A stretch of 64,000 nt of DNA from assembly GCA_014859685.1 (NCBI GenBank), contig JACUTU010000001.1, forward strand, positions 335,416-399,415, in the 5' to 3' direction. The notes beneath the pieces are model-generated. The model saw nothing but the letters and a program-made list of their open reading frames with translations. It did no database searches and was not told the DNA's origin. The stretch is from Sulfurospirillum sp. (lineage in GTDB: Bacteria; Campylobacterota; Campylobacteria; Campylobacterales; Sulfurospirillaceae). The first letter of the stretch is position 1. Each line of letters begins with the position of its first letter. Below, piece by piece: positions 33,968 through 43,200 of this stretch. A program made the translations under genes and the position numbers.

Positions 33968-34657
33968 CTATTTTTCTATACTATAACCTAAATTTCCAAC
34001 GGTTTTTATGATCTTGTTTCCTATCTTTTTTCGTAGTTTAAAGACAAGATTTTTAAGTGCAGATGGTGGAGCTTCTTCATAGATATAAAGTTTATCTTCG
34101 ATCATTTGTCTTGTAACTAAGTTTCCTCTGTGAGCAAGAAGCATTTCAAAAAAATCCACCTCTTTATTGGTAAGTATAATGCAATTTTCTTTGTGTTTTA
34201 ATACCTTGTTTGTAAAATCATAGATATAATTTTCATCCACTTTTAAATAAGTTTGAGATTTTTCTAAAATGAGTTTGGCGCATGTTTCAAGAAGTCTTAT
34301 GAGATCAGTTTCTCGCATGGGTTTCACTATGTATTCTACGAGAGAGAGTTTTATAGATTCAAGTAAAAAATCTCTATCAGTATAAGCGCTTGTGACGATG
34401 ATGGGGATAGTACGATCTTTTTCTCTGACTTTTTTTATAAATGTCACGCCGTTGAGCTTGGGCATCTTTATGTCAGAGATAATGATATCTGGTTGTTTTT
34501 CTTCATAGAGCTGTAAGGCTTCTTCTCCATCTGCGGCACTTATCACATTGCCCACATAAAATAACAAAACTTTTACAAAACTTTCTCGTAGATTTTGGTC
34601 ATCTTCTGCCAATAAAACAGTACTATTTTTGAGAATAAAGCGAAGCTTTTCTTGCAT
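33968..34657 (-). CDS. Response regulator, OmpR/PhoB type, divergent from the nos-side histidine kinase
   Basis: Two-domain regulator of 229 residues. Receiver (about 12-125): AEDD at 17-20, phospho-acceptor Asp62 in IIISDIKMPKLNG, Thr/Ser of IIVTSAY and Lys of IVKPM. A winged-helix output follows (ILTNKEVDFFEMLLAHRGNL, ALKNLVFKLRKKIG, IIKTVGNLGYSIEK). It is complete, unlike the regulator at 23417. The partner is almost certainly the kinase at 34744, divergently transcribed across an 86-base AT-rich gap. Probable targets are the nos genes just beyond; this is from position only. Confidence 0.93.
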   Translation of the reverse strand: MQEKLRFILKNSTVLLAEDDQNLRESFVKVLLFYVGNVISAADGEEALQLYEEKQPDIIISDIKMPKLNGVTFIKKVREKDRTIPIIVTSAYTDRDFLLESIKLSLVEYIVKPMRETDLIRLLETCAKLILEKSQTYLKVDENYIYDFTNKVLKHKENCIILTNKEVDFFEMLLAHRGNLVTRQMIEDKLYIYEEAPPSALKNLVFKLRKKIGNKIIKTVGNLGYSIEK

Positions 34658-34743
34658 TTTCTACCTTTGGGAGCATTTTTCTTTTAAATGAAAATTATTG
34701 TAACATATTTTTTTATTTCTATCTTCGATATAAAAGGTTTATA

Positions 34744-36378
34744 ATGTTGAAAATTCGTAATATGAGTTTTACAAGAAGATATATTTTTGCTTTATCAATT
34801 ATCGCCATGCTCTCAGCATTTGCTTATTTTAATCTCAATCACCTCATTAGTAGTCAGGCCAATGATGGAAAAATCATCAATCTCAGTAGTAAGCAAGGTC
34901 TTTTATCTCAACAAATAGCCTTATATGCCATCTATTATAAAACAGAAAATCTCAAAATTACCATAGAAGATATGGAAAGAGCACATGAACTTTTGATGTC
35001 TTTTCCCATGTCAGCTGAGCTTAAAAAGATATATTTTGAAAAGCCAAAAGGGCTCGATCAAAGTATAAGGGATTATCTTTTTCACGCTAAAAGATTTGAA
35101 GAAAATCGTGATGGAAGAAGCTTAACATATATCTTACAGAATTCTCAAAATCTCCTCAAAGAGCTTGATTTGGCAACTTCAATTTTTATCAAAACAACAG
35201 AAGAGAGTATTGTAAATTTACAAAATGTAGAGTTGTTTATCTTTTTATTTACCCTTTTGACTTTGGTATTTGAAGCGCTCTTTATTTTTAGGCCTGCAAC
35301 AAAAAAAATCATAGAAACAACCAATGAAGCCTTGCGTGAAAAAAACTACTCAAACACTATTGTTGAGTCAAATACAAATGCTATCATAACACTTGATAAA
35401 AATCTCAATATCCAAACTTACAACAAGATGGCTCACAAATTGTTTGGATTTAGTAAAGAGGAAATTTTCAATGAACCTTTTTTTACAACATTTATTGTTG
35501 AAGAAGACATTAGCCAAGAGTTTTTAAATTATGATGCATTCATCAATATCCAAAATAAAGAAGAGCCTAGGGAGTTGAAAGCTAAAAATAAAAATGAAGA
35601 AAACTTTCCTATGCGTATGTCTATAGGAATTAGTGGTGAGATGGATGAGGCGATTATTATCATTAGCATTCAAGATATCTCAAAAGATCGTCTCAAAGAC
35701 AAAATCATGATGCAGCAAGCAAAATTTGCAGCCCTTGGGGAGATGATAGCCATCATTGCTCACCAATGGAGACAACCTTTGGCTCAGCTTAATTTTAACT
35801 GCATGTATATGCGCAATAAACTCACAGATCCAGAACTTATAATAGAGGCAGAGAAAAATGAAGAGATTATACAGTTTATGTCTGAAACCATTACAAACTT
35901 TGAAAATTTTTACAGGCATACTGAGAGTGAACTTTTCGAGATCAAACACTCCATCAATCAAGCTTTAAAAATTCTTGACTCTTCTTTTAAGCAAAATAAC
36001 ATTAGTATATCAAAAGAGATAGCTCCAGCTCTTAAAGTTTATGGAAACCTCAATAGCCTTGCTCAGGTGATTCTTTCTATCATGCAAAATAGTGTAGATA
36101 TTATGAAAAGCACTCTTATTGCTTCTGCTTGCATTGATATAGTGCTTAAAAAAGTTGATGAAAATATTTTCATCATTATTTCCGATAACGCAGGTGGAAT
36201 TAAAGCCTCTTATATAGAAGATATCTTTAAACCTTTTCATAGCAATAAAGTAAAACCCTCAACAGGTATAGGACTATACATGACAAAGCTCATTATTGAG
36301 AACCAATTTCATGGTAGCATAAGTGCTTCAAACACCAGCATTGGGGCTCAATTTACTATACAACTCTCCAATAATTAA
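34744..36378 (+). CDS. Sensor histidine kinase with NarX-like periplasmic region and PAS domain
   Basis: Membrane kinase of 544 residues: transmembrane helix 1 (about 13-31), a periplasmic four-helix region starting NLSSKQGLLSQQIALYAIYY that resembles the PilJ/NarX nitrate-sensor type, helix 2 (about 163-183), a PAS domain (about 205-320; NAIITLDKNLNIQTYNKMAH), a phospho-acceptor helix AIIAHQWRQPLAQLN with His340, and an ATPase domain (N box IMQNSVDIM, G1 ISDNAGGI, G2 STGIGLYM). It sits between its regulator and nosZ. A nitrogen-oxide signal is plausible but not shown. Confidence 0.92.
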   Translation: MLKIRNMSFTRRYIFALSIIAMLSAFAYFNLNHLISSQANDGKIINLSSKQGLLSQQIALYAIYYKTENLKITIEDMERAHELLMSFPMSAELKKIYFEKPKGLDQSIRDYLFHAKRFEENRDGRSLTYILQNSQNLLKELDLATSIFIKTTEESIVNLQNVELFIFLFTLLTLVFEALFIFRPATKKIIETTNEALREKNYSNTIVESNTNAIITLDKNLNIQTYNKMAHKLFGFSKEEIFNEPFFTTFIVEEDISQEFLNYDAFINIQNKEEPRELKAKNKNEENFPMRMSIGISGEMDEAIIIISIQDISKDRLKDKIMMQQAKFAALGEMIAIIAHQWRQPLAQLNFNCMYMRNKLTDPELIIEAEKNEEIIQFMSETITNFENFYRHTESELFEIKHSINQALKILDSSFKQNNISISKEIAPALKVYGNLNSLAQVILSIMQNSVDIMKSTLIASACIDIVLKKVDENIFIIISDNAGGIKASYIEDIFKPFHSNKVKPSTGIGLYMTKLIIENQFHGSISASNTSIGAQFTIQLSNN

Positions 36379-36481
36379 AAAGTCACATAAATATAATTAT
36401 AGAAGTATTTCTTATAATTTTCATAATAGCGACCAAAAAGAAACTAGGGATATTATAAAATTCTTTTCAAGGTTGCGAGTG

Positions 36482-36515
36482 TTAAATAAATGTTAAATGT
36501 TTAATATTTATTTAA
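36482..36515. promoter_or_regulatory. Palindromic region upstream of nosZ, candidate operator
   Basis: A perfect 10-bp inverted repeat TTAAATAAAT and ATTTATTTAA is separated by 14 bases that themselves hold TTAAA-TG-TTTAA. It lies 29-62 bases before the nosZ ATG. The TTAA...TTAA form is reminiscent of CRP/FNR-family sites of Campylobacterota or of a response-regulator site. AT-richness raises the chance of accidental symmetry. Confidence 0.4.
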
Positions 36516-36543
36516 TTTAGCACTTACATTTAAGGAGGCAATC

Positions 36544-39144
36544 ATGAAAAAAGGCTTTAGGCTTTTTTCATCACTACTTGTTTCAAGCGCACTGTTTAGT
36601 TCAGCATCTTTTGGTGCTGGTGAACCTGCGTTAGAAAAAGTGATGAAAGAGAGAGGTTTAACCGAAGCAGATGTTGTTCGTGCTGCAAAAACCTATAATC
36701 CAACAGGTGTGCATGACAAATATTTTATCTTCAGCTCAGGTGGGCAATCAGGTCAGATAATGGTATATGGTGTTCCATCTATGAGACTGTTAAAATACAT
36801 CGGTGTATTTACTCCGGAACCTTGGCAAGGATATGGATTTGATGAGGAGAGTAAAAAAGTACTTGCTCAAGGTAAAATCCGTGGTAAAGAGATCACATGG
36901 GGAGATACACACCACCCATCACTTTCAGAAACAAAAGGTGCTGTGGATGGAAAATGGCTTGTTATTAATGATAAAGCAAATCCACGCATAGCTGTTATTG
37001 ATTTGCATGACTTTGAAACAAAACAGATAGTAGTCAATCCTGTTTTCAAATCAGAACATGGTGGATCTTTCTTTACTCAAGATTCAGAATACATCATAGA
37101 AGCAGCACAATATGCAGCTCCGTTTGACAATGAGTACCATCCGATAGAAGATTATAAAGAGACATACCGTGGTGGTGTGACTATGTGGAAATTTGATCCA
37201 AAAATTGGACGAATCCAAGCAAAAGATTCATTTACAATCGAGCTTCCACCTTACATGCAAGACTTAAGTGATGCTGGCAAAAACTTGAGCCATGGTTGGG
37301 GTTTTACAAACTCATTTAACTCAGAGATGTATACAGGCGGTATCGAAGTTGGTATGCCACCAAATGAAGCTGGCATGAGTAGAAATGATACAGACTATTT
37401 ACATGTATACAATTGGAAAAAATTAGCAGAACTTGCAAAAGATCCAAAAAATGTAAAAATAGTAAATGACCACAGAGTTATTCCAATGGATATTGCTATT
37501 AAAAACGATGCGTTGTTTTTGATTCCTGAACCAAAATCACCACATGGTGTTGATATTGACCCAACGGGTGAATTTATCGTAGTTTGTGGTAAGCTCGATA
37601 CGCATGCATCTGTTTATAGTTTTTCAAAGATTCAAGATTTGATTAAAAAGAAAGATTATGCTGCAAAAGATCCATATGGTATACCAATTCTTGATATGAA
37701 AAAAGCATTATATGGTCAAGTAGAATTAGGTCTTGGGCCTTTGCATAATCAGTATTCAAATGTTGATGGTGAAATCTATACTTCATTGTATGTTGATTCA
37801 CAAATTGTAAAGTGGAATTTTAAAACTTTAAAAGTACTCGATAGAGTCAATGTTCACTATAACATTGGACACTTAGCGGGTATGGAAAGTAATACAGTCG
37901 ATCCTCAGGGTGAGTATATCATTGCACTTAATAAGCTTTCTATTGATAGATTTGCAAATGTTGGACCATTACATCCGCAAAACCACCAACTAATAGATAT
38001 CAGTGGTAATAAGATGGATATGCTTGTAGATATGCCTATTCCTCTTGGTGAGCCACATGACGCTGTTGGTATTCGAATAAGCAAAGTACAACCAGAAGTT
38101 CGATATGCAATGGGAACAAATACGCGAACAGGTGAAGTCCATGAAGGTAAAACACTTGCTGGACAAGAGAGAATTGAAAGAAAAGGCAATGATGTAAAAG
38201 TTTATGCAACGCTAGTGAGATCCCACATAAATCCAGAACGCATCACCGTAAATAAGGGTGATAATGTTACGATTTATATGACAAACTTAGAACGAGCAGA
38301 AGACGAAACGCATGGTTTTACGGTCGATAACTATAATGTCCATGCTTCAGTTGAACCGGGTAAAACTTCGACTGTAAAGTTTAAAGCTGATTTAGAGGGT
38401 GTTTTTCCATTCTACTGTACAGAGTTTTGTTCAGCACTTCACCTAGAGATGATGGGTTATTTGATGGTAAAAGATCCAAATAAGAAGTATGAGAGCGTTC
38501 AAAAGCTGAAAATGGCGACAATGACACCAGAGCAACTAAAAGCAGAATATGACAAGACAGTAGCGGTCAATAAAGCAACAGATGATGTTATCCAAAGTGT
38601 TGTGAAATTCTTAAAAGAAAACCACTACGAAAAGCATGAAATTGTTAAAAATCTTGTTGTAGATGCACTTGATCAATATGGCAAAATTCCTGAGCAAAAG
38701 AAACTAGCAGACGCAGCATTGAAAGCTGGAGACATTGAAAAAGCAGTTCTTTTTGAAAATATGATCTGGCAGTATATGGTTAAGACAGCTGATGTCGGAA
38801 TTCGAGCAAAAGATCTACTTGTTAAATTTGTTGCGACAAAGCAAACTCCAGAAATTGCAAGAGGTGAGATGGCATTTAATGAAGGTGGATGTTCAGGATG
38901 CCATGTTATTGGCAAGGTAAGTTCTGGTCCTGACCTTACAGGTGTTCTTGATCGCCATGAAAATGGGGAGCAATGGGTTGCAAATTTTATCAAAAATCCG
39001 CAACACCTTTATAGTGATCCTTATGTGAAGGCAATGATAGATTATTTTAATCTTCGAATGCCTAACCAAAATATGAAAGATAATGAGATTAAAGATATTG
39101 TCGAGTATCTGAAATGGATAGATAAAAACGCTAATCTATTTTAG
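36544..39144 (+). CDS. nosZ: Nitrous-oxide reductase, clade II with C-terminal cytochrome c
   Basis: Periplasmic copper enzyme reducing N2O to N2; 866 residues. Sec signal (MKKGFRLFSSLLVSSALFSS, cleaved near residue 24) rather than a twin-arginine one, as in clade II. The propeller domain has CuZ histidines in WGDTHHPS, HGWGF, PHGVDIDP, GPLHNQYS and NIGHLAG. The cupredoxin domain has the CuA site in FYCTEFCSALHLEMMGY. A C-terminal monohaem cytochrome c domain (about 775-866) has CSGCH and a distal Met (LRMPNQNM), typical for Campylobacterota. AAGGAGG ribosome site. First gene of the nos cluster. Confidence 0.98.
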   Translation: MKKGFRLFSSLLVSSALFSSASFGAGEPALEKVMKERGLTEADVVRAAKTYNPTGVHDKYFIFSSGGQSGQIMVYGVPSMRLLKYIGVFTPEPWQGYGFDEESKKVLAQGKIRGKEITWGDTHHPSLSETKGAVDGKWLVINDKANPRIAVIDLHDFETKQIVVNPVFKSEHGGSFFTQDSEYIIEAAQYAAPFDNEYHPIEDYKETYRGGVTMWKFDPKIGRIQAKDSFTIELPPYMQDLSDAGKNLSHGWGFTNSFNSEMYTGGIEVGMPPNEAGMSRNDTDYLHVYNWKKLAELAKDPKNVKIVNDHRVIPMDIAIKNDALFLIPEPKSPHGVDIDPTGEFIVVCGKLDTHASVYSFSKIQDLIKKKDYAAKDPYGIPILDMKKALYGQVELGLGPLHNQYSNVDGEIYTSLYVDSQIVKWNFKTLKVLDRVNVHYNIGHLAGMESNTVDPQGEYIIALNKLSIDRFANVGPLHPQNHQLIDISGNKMDMLVDMPIPLGEPHDAVGIRISKVQPEVRYAMGTNTRTGEVHEGKTLAGQERIERKGNDVKVYATLVRSHINPERITVNKGDNVTIYMTNLERAEDETHGFTVDNYNVHASVEPGKTSTVKFKADLEGVFPFYCTEFCSALHLEMMGYLMVKDPNKKYESVQKLKMATMTPEQLKAEYDKTVAVNKATDDVIQSVVKFLKENHYEKHEIVKNLVVDALDQYGKIPEQKKLADAALKAGDIEKAVLFENMIWQYMVKTADVGIRAKDLLVKFVATKQTPEIARGEMAFNEGGCSGCHVIGKVSSGPDLTGVLDRHENGEQWVANFIKNPQHLYSDPYVKAMIDYFNLRMPNQNMKDNEIKDIVEYLKWIDKNANLF

Positions 39145-39153
39145 ATTCTAAAT

Positions 39154-39187
39154 TCTTTGATAGGTGGGTTTTCCTATCTGTCAAAGA
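39154..39187 (+). terminator. Hairpin downstream of nosZ (attenuator or 3'-end stabiliser)
   Basis: TCTTTGA-TAGG pairs with CCTA-TCTG-TCAAAGA (7 plus 4 bp with a 4-base bulge) starting 10 bases after the nosZ stop. There is no good T-run, so full termination is unlikely. Such hairpins between a highly needed first gene and the rest of an operon often lower downstream expression or protect the upstream mRNA. Confidence 0.45.
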
Positions 39188-39284
39188 GTTAATTTGTGTC
39201 AATGATAAAACTTAAATTTATTGATAATATAACTTTATTTTAGTATGTATAAACATTTTAAAACAAGGTTATTAGGAGGAATAT

Positions 39285-40070
39285 ATGCATTCAAGTTTTT
39301 TAAAATCTAAAATTTTTACAGGAATTGCTTTAGTTGTTTTGACACTAGCATTTACCTTGCCTATGATAAGTTTTCATGGAGTTCTCAGTAAGATTGATGA
39401 TGGGAAAAAAGAGGAGATATCATCTTTTTCTAAATCTATTTGGAATTTTTATAATCAAGGTAGATATAAAAGTACAACCACAAACAAAGAGGCACATAAT
39501 AATTTAGATGAGATGATCAAATCTTCTGCTGAAATAGGAGTTGCTTCAATGCCAATCTGGTTTGTTTCTCTAGAAGCACCAAACTACCCAAAAGAGGCTT
39601 TTCCTGAGGGAATTCCTGTTTTTTTTCACTTTGATGGATTTAGTGGAGAGGTGCATGAGATGAACACAATCAACCACTATATAGGAATGGATCCTATGTG
39701 GATAGGTGGTATTTTAGAGCGAGAAATCGGCATCTATGCTTTGTTGTTTTTGAGTTTGATTATGGTCTATTTTATCGCGTATAACAATAAGATTTTAAAT
39801 TATCTCATGTTCATACCAGTTTCTATGCCTTTACTTTTTATCGCTGATTATTCTTATTGGCTCTATTGGTTTGGACACAATTTACATGATTGGGGTGCTT
39901 TTAAAATCAAACCTTTTATGCCTACTGTTTTTGGTGATGGCAAAGTGGCTCAGTTTACGACACATTCGTATCCAACTATAGGTTTTTATCTTTTAGTTGC
40001 TATTAGTCTATTTTCACTGTTAGCCATACTTGCAAAAAGTAAAGCTCTCAAAGAAAGTGCTACAAACTAA
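39285..40070 (+). CDS. nosB: NosB membrane protein
   Basis: Membrane protein of 261 residues found after nosZ in clade II clusters; function unknown. Hydrophobic helices at about 12-32, 150-168, 172-192, 195-212 and 238-256, with a periplasmic segment of about 110 residues after the first (includes PIWFVSLEAPNYPKEAFPEG). Histidines (FHFDGFSGEVHEMNTINHYI, FGHNLHDWG) could bind metal. AGGAGG ribosome site. Call rests on position and topology. Confidence 0.85.
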   Translation: MHSSFLKSKIFTGIALVVLTLAFTLPMISFHGVLSKIDDGKKEEISSFSKSIWNFYNQGRYKSTTTNKEAHNNLDEMIKSSAEIGVASMPIWFVSLEAPNYPKEAFPEGIPVFFHFDGFSGEVHEMNTINHYIGMDPMWIGGILEREIGIYALLFLSLIMVYFIAYNNKILNYLMFIPVSMPLLFIADYSYWLYWFGHNLHDWGAFKIKPFMPTVFGDGKVAQFTTHSYPTIGFYLLVAISLFSLLAILAKSKALKESATN

Positions 40071-40074
40071 CATC

Positions 40075-41376
40075 ATGAAAACACTCTTTTTTTTCTGTAT
40101 CATGCTACTTGTGAGTCTCAATGCTGCAGATGAAAAATTTATATACGATACTACGCAAGAGGTTAAACCCTATACAGGTCCCATAAGAGAGCTTACTCGA
40201 AGCCCTTTGCAAGATGTTATAGATAGTGCAAAAGAGGGCTCTATCATAAAACTCAAAGCGGGAGTTTATGAGGGAAATATAGTTATCAATAAGCCTTTAA
40301 CCCTAGAGGGTGTTGAAGATGGAGTTATTTTTGATGGTTTGGGTGTTGGAAGTGTTGTTACGATAAAAAGCTCTTATGTAACACTTAAAAATCTCACCAT
40401 AAGAAATAGTGGTGAGCGTGCAGATATACTTGATGCGGGGATAAATATAAATGGAGATACACAAACAGGTGCTATAAAGCAATGCGAGATAAGTAATTGC
40501 CGCATTGTTGATTCACTTTTGGGCATCAATGCGGAGATGGTAAATAACTCTCTCATTTATGGCAATTTCATAAGCTCAAAGAATTATTCGCTCGGTCTTA
40601 GAGGAGATGGAGTGCGATTGTGGTACAGCAATGATAATATTATCCGTAAAAATCATCTCTATAGATCTCGAGATATGGTTGTTTGGTACTCGCATGGAAA
40701 TACTATAGAGGAAAATTTAGGCGAATATGGAAGATACTCTTTGCATTTTATGTATGCTGGAAAAAATTATGTAAAAAATAATGTTTATCAGTATAATTCA
40801 GTGGGTATTTTCTTTATGTATTCAAATGACACTATTGCTACAGATAACCTCATTAAAAGTGCCGTGGGTGCTACAGGTATGGGAATAGGCTTAAAAGATG
40901 CAACAAATTTTGTGATTGAAAACAATACTATTGTGTATAACTCTCAAGGCATGTATATTGACAGATCACCTTTTGAGCCTGATACACATAACTGGATACG
41001 AAATAATAAAATTATGTACAACGCAGAAGCAATGCATTTTCACTCTTTGTGTGAAAATAATATTGTTTCTGAAAACAAGATTATGGGAAATATTGAAGAT
41101 ATTGTCAATGATTCGCAAAATGAAAATAAATTTAATAACGAATTTGATAAAAACTATTGGGATAATTATGAGGGATTTGATAGAGATAAAGATGGGATTG
41201 GAGATAACCCCTATCAAATTTTCCAATATGCAGATAAGCTTTGGACTTATAATCCATCGGTAAAGTTTTTTTACGGCTCACCTGTTTTATCACTTCTAAA
41301 TTTTTTGTCAAAATTGGCTCCATTTTCAGAGCCTTTATTTTTGTTAGAGGATAAAAATCCTCGTTTTACTAACTGA
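40075..41376 (+). CDS. nosD: NosD periplasmic copper-site maturation protein
   Basis: Exported right-handed beta-helix protein of 433 residues required for CuZ assembly with NosFY. Signal peptide MKTLFFFCIMLLVSLNA. Many parallel-helix repeats follow (IVINKPLTLEGVEDGVIFDG, SYVTLKNLTIRNSG, NNIIRKNHLYRSRDMVVWYS). An upstream extension to 40030 overlaps nosB and would bury the signal, so the ATG at 40075 is chosen, 4 bases after nosB. The C-terminal LLNFLSKLAPFSEPLFLLED is the expected end. Confidence 0.95.
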   Translation: MKTLFFFCIMLLVSLNAADEKFIYDTTQEVKPYTGPIRELTRSPLQDVIDSAKEGSIIKLKAGVYEGNIVINKPLTLEGVEDGVIFDGLGVGSVVTIKSSYVTLKNLTIRNSGERADILDAGININGDTQTGAIKQCEISNCRIVDSLLGINAEMVNNSLIYGNFISSKNYSLGLRGDGVRLWYSNDNIIRKNHLYRSRDMVVWYSHGNTIEENLGEYGRYSLHFMYAGKNYVKNNVYQYNSVGIFFMYSNDTIATDNLIKSAVGATGMGIGLKDATNFVIENNTIVYNSQGMYIDRSPFEPDTHNWIRNNKIMYNAEAMHFHSLCENNIVSENKIMGNIEDIVNDSQNENKFNNEFDKNYWDNYEGFDRDKDGIGDNPYQIFQYADKLWTYNPSVKFFYGSPVLSLLNFLSKLAPFSEPLFLLEDKNPRFTN

Positions 41377-41388
41377 TTGGAGAAAAAT

Positions 41389-42126
41389 ATGGCTTTACAT
41401 GTAAAGAAGGAAAGAAGAGAATTTATGCAGTATTCTACTCTGGGAATCTTAGGCTTGGTACTTGGTGGAGGATTTTTTGTTGCACCGTATCTCAAGGCAG
41501 ATGAAAAAAGACTCAGACCGCCTGGAGCTATTCGCGAAGATCTTTTTTTGTCTTTGTGTATAAAATGTGGGCAATGTTTACAAGTTTGTCCATATCACTC
41601 TATCCATTTGGCTGATTTTGCAAAGGGTTATGGAATGGGAACGCCATATATTCAAGCAAGAAATCGAGGTTGCTATCTGTGTGGAGCGCTTCCTTGTATT
41701 TTGGCTTGTCCAACGGGTGCGCTTGATCATCATACGGAAAAGCCTGAAGATGTAAAAATGGGCATTGCTGTGCTTGCATCGCCTAAAATATGTCTAGCTG
41801 TGACACGAATGCCCGTACCGAAAAAGAGTATAGAAAGAATTCACAACCATCCTTATACAAGAGAAGTAGAAAAAGAAATGCTCCAGAAACTTTCTGCATT
41901 TGAAGGAAAACCTTGTAGCATCTGTGCAGACATGTGCCCATTGCCAAATCCTTTGAGTGCGATAGAAATGGTGACAACTGAAATGGGAATTAGAAAACCT
42001 CTTGTGAAAAGTGGATGCGTTGGTTGTGGTGCTTGTGAAGAATTGTGCCCGGCGGAGAAAGCTGCGATAATCATTATGCCGCGTGAAAATTACGAATCAT
42101 TTTATGAAAAAGGAACAATCTCGTGA
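41389..42126 (+). CDS. nosG: NosG ferredoxin-type electron carrier (NapG-like)
   Basis: Iron-sulfur protein of 245 residues. It has a hydrophobic N-terminal segment (STLGILGLVLGGGFFVAPYL) preceded by KKERREFMQY, a possible twin-arginine-like export signal. Cys clusters for four [4Fe-4S] centres: CIKCGQCLQVCP, CYLCGALPCILACP, CSICADMCPLP and CVGCGACEELCP. Proposed to pass electrons from menaquinol via NosH to NosC1/C2 and NosZ. The ATG at 41389 with GGAGA is preferred to TTG at 41377. Holds the only perfect TTACATGTAA in the nos cluster (41395-41404). Confidence 0.95.
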   Translation: MALHVKKERREFMQYSTLGILGLVLGGGFFVAPYLKADEKRLRPPGAIREDLFLSLCIKCGQCLQVCPYHSIHLADFAKGYGMGTPYIQARNRGCYLCGALPCILACPTGALDHHTEKPEDVKMGIAVLASPKICLAVTRMPVPKKSIERIHNHPYTREVEKEMLQKLSAFEGKPCSICADMCPLPNPLSAIEMVTTEMGIRKPLVKSGCVGCGACEELCPAEKAAIIIMPRENYESFYEKGTIS

Positions 42127-42707
42127 GTACAATAAAATATATAACAGTATCGTTATGTTTGGCATTATTCTTTTTTGGATGCGGTGAAAAAAAAGAAGAG
42201 AAAAAAGCACAACAATTTACTCAAAAACAAGCTCCAATGGCAAGCGTAGAAGTTGTTGAAAATAAAAATTATAAAGAAGAAAAGGTGGCCATCAAAGCCA
42301 AAGATACAAATGAAAGTAAAGTGTTTTATTATGATTATAATGATGAAAAATTAAAAATTCAAATCGCTACCGAAGAAAAAAATTTTACACCACTTGGTGC
42401 AGCTTTGAGCGTGCGAAGCCCTTATGAACATGTAGAAATTAGTATGCTTGTGAATAAATTAAGTAAAAATTTCATAGTTAAATGCTCAGCTTGTCACGAT
42501 GATTATGCTAATGGTATCATTGGACCATCTTTATTGAGCAAAGATAGCAAATATATTTACGAGACGATTATGCAATACAAAAATGGTACAAAAGAGAATG
42601 TTTTGATGAAAGAACTCGTGGAAAATTTAGATGAAAAAGAGATTCAATCTTTAGCTGATGAGATTTATGTTTTCAACCAACAAATAAAAAAAATTAAAGA
42701 GAGATAG
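42123..42707 (+). CDS. nosC1: NosC1 monohaem cytochrome c lipoprotein
   Basis: Cytochrome of 194 residues. The N-terminus has a lipobox (LALFFFGC, Cys at about 20), so a membrane-anchored lipoprotein, followed by a Lys/Glu-rich linker. The haem motif is CSACH at about residues 121-125, with GPSLL after it. A GTG start overlaps the nosG stop by 4 bases. Expected to carry electrons to the cytochrome domain of NosZ. Confidence 0.9.
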   Translation: MSTIKYITVSLCLALFFFGCGEKKEEKKAQQFTQKQAPMASVEVVENKNYKEEKVAIKAKDTNESKVFYYDYNDEKLKIQIATEEKNFTPLGAALSVRSPYEHVEISMLVNKLSKNFIVKCSACHDDYANGIIGPSLLSKDSKYIYETIMQYKNGTKENVLMKELVENLDEKEIQSLADEIYVFNQQIKKIKER

Positions 42708-42709
42708 CA

Positions 42710-43189
42710 ATGAAAAGAAATATTTTAGTAGGAATTGCAACTTTATTGATAGCAAGCTTGATGGCATATACAGTGAGCCAAGGAAGGGCATTTCAAGGGG
42801 GTGAGGCAGCACGAGTTATAGAAAATATAGCACAAAAATCAAAGATTTTTTCACCAAAGCAAAGTGAAGATAAAGCTAAAAATAATATTGAAGCAGAAAA
42901 GCTCAAAGCACTCAAGGATAAGGCTGGAAATATTGCAACTTTTAAAGTAAGTGACAACTACAAACGCCGTTGCGCCTCATGTCATGGCATAGATGGTAAA
43001 GGTGCTGTTGGCTTGTCGCTCTTTGGTCAAAGTGCCGAAGCAATCTATACAAAAGTGTTAGCATACAAACAAGGTGAGAAACAAAATCCTATCATGAGAA
43101 GTGCAATTGCACATGTAAGCGATGAAGATATTAAAGAGTTAGCTACAGAAATTAGCGAATTTAAATCTAGAGAAGATGCATCGAACTAA
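42710..43189 (+). CDS. nosC2: NosC2 monohaem cytochrome c
   Basis: Cytochrome c of 159 residues with an N-terminal hydrophobic anchor (ILVGIATLLIASLMAYTVSQ), a charged linker and haem motif CASCHGIDGKGAVGLSLFGQ at about 87-91. The distal Met is probably in NPIMRSAIAHVSD. Two bases after nosC1. Partner of NosC1 in electron delivery to NosZ. Confidence 0.9.
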   Translation: MKRNILVGIATLLIASLMAYTVSQGRAFQGGEAARVIENIAQKSKIFSPKQSEDKAKNNIEAEKLKALKDKAGNIATFKVSDNYKRRCASCHGIDGKGAVGLSLFGQSAEAIYTKVLAYKQGEKQNPIMRSAIAHVSDEDIKELATEISEFKSREDASN

Positions 43190-43200
43190 AAGGATAATTT

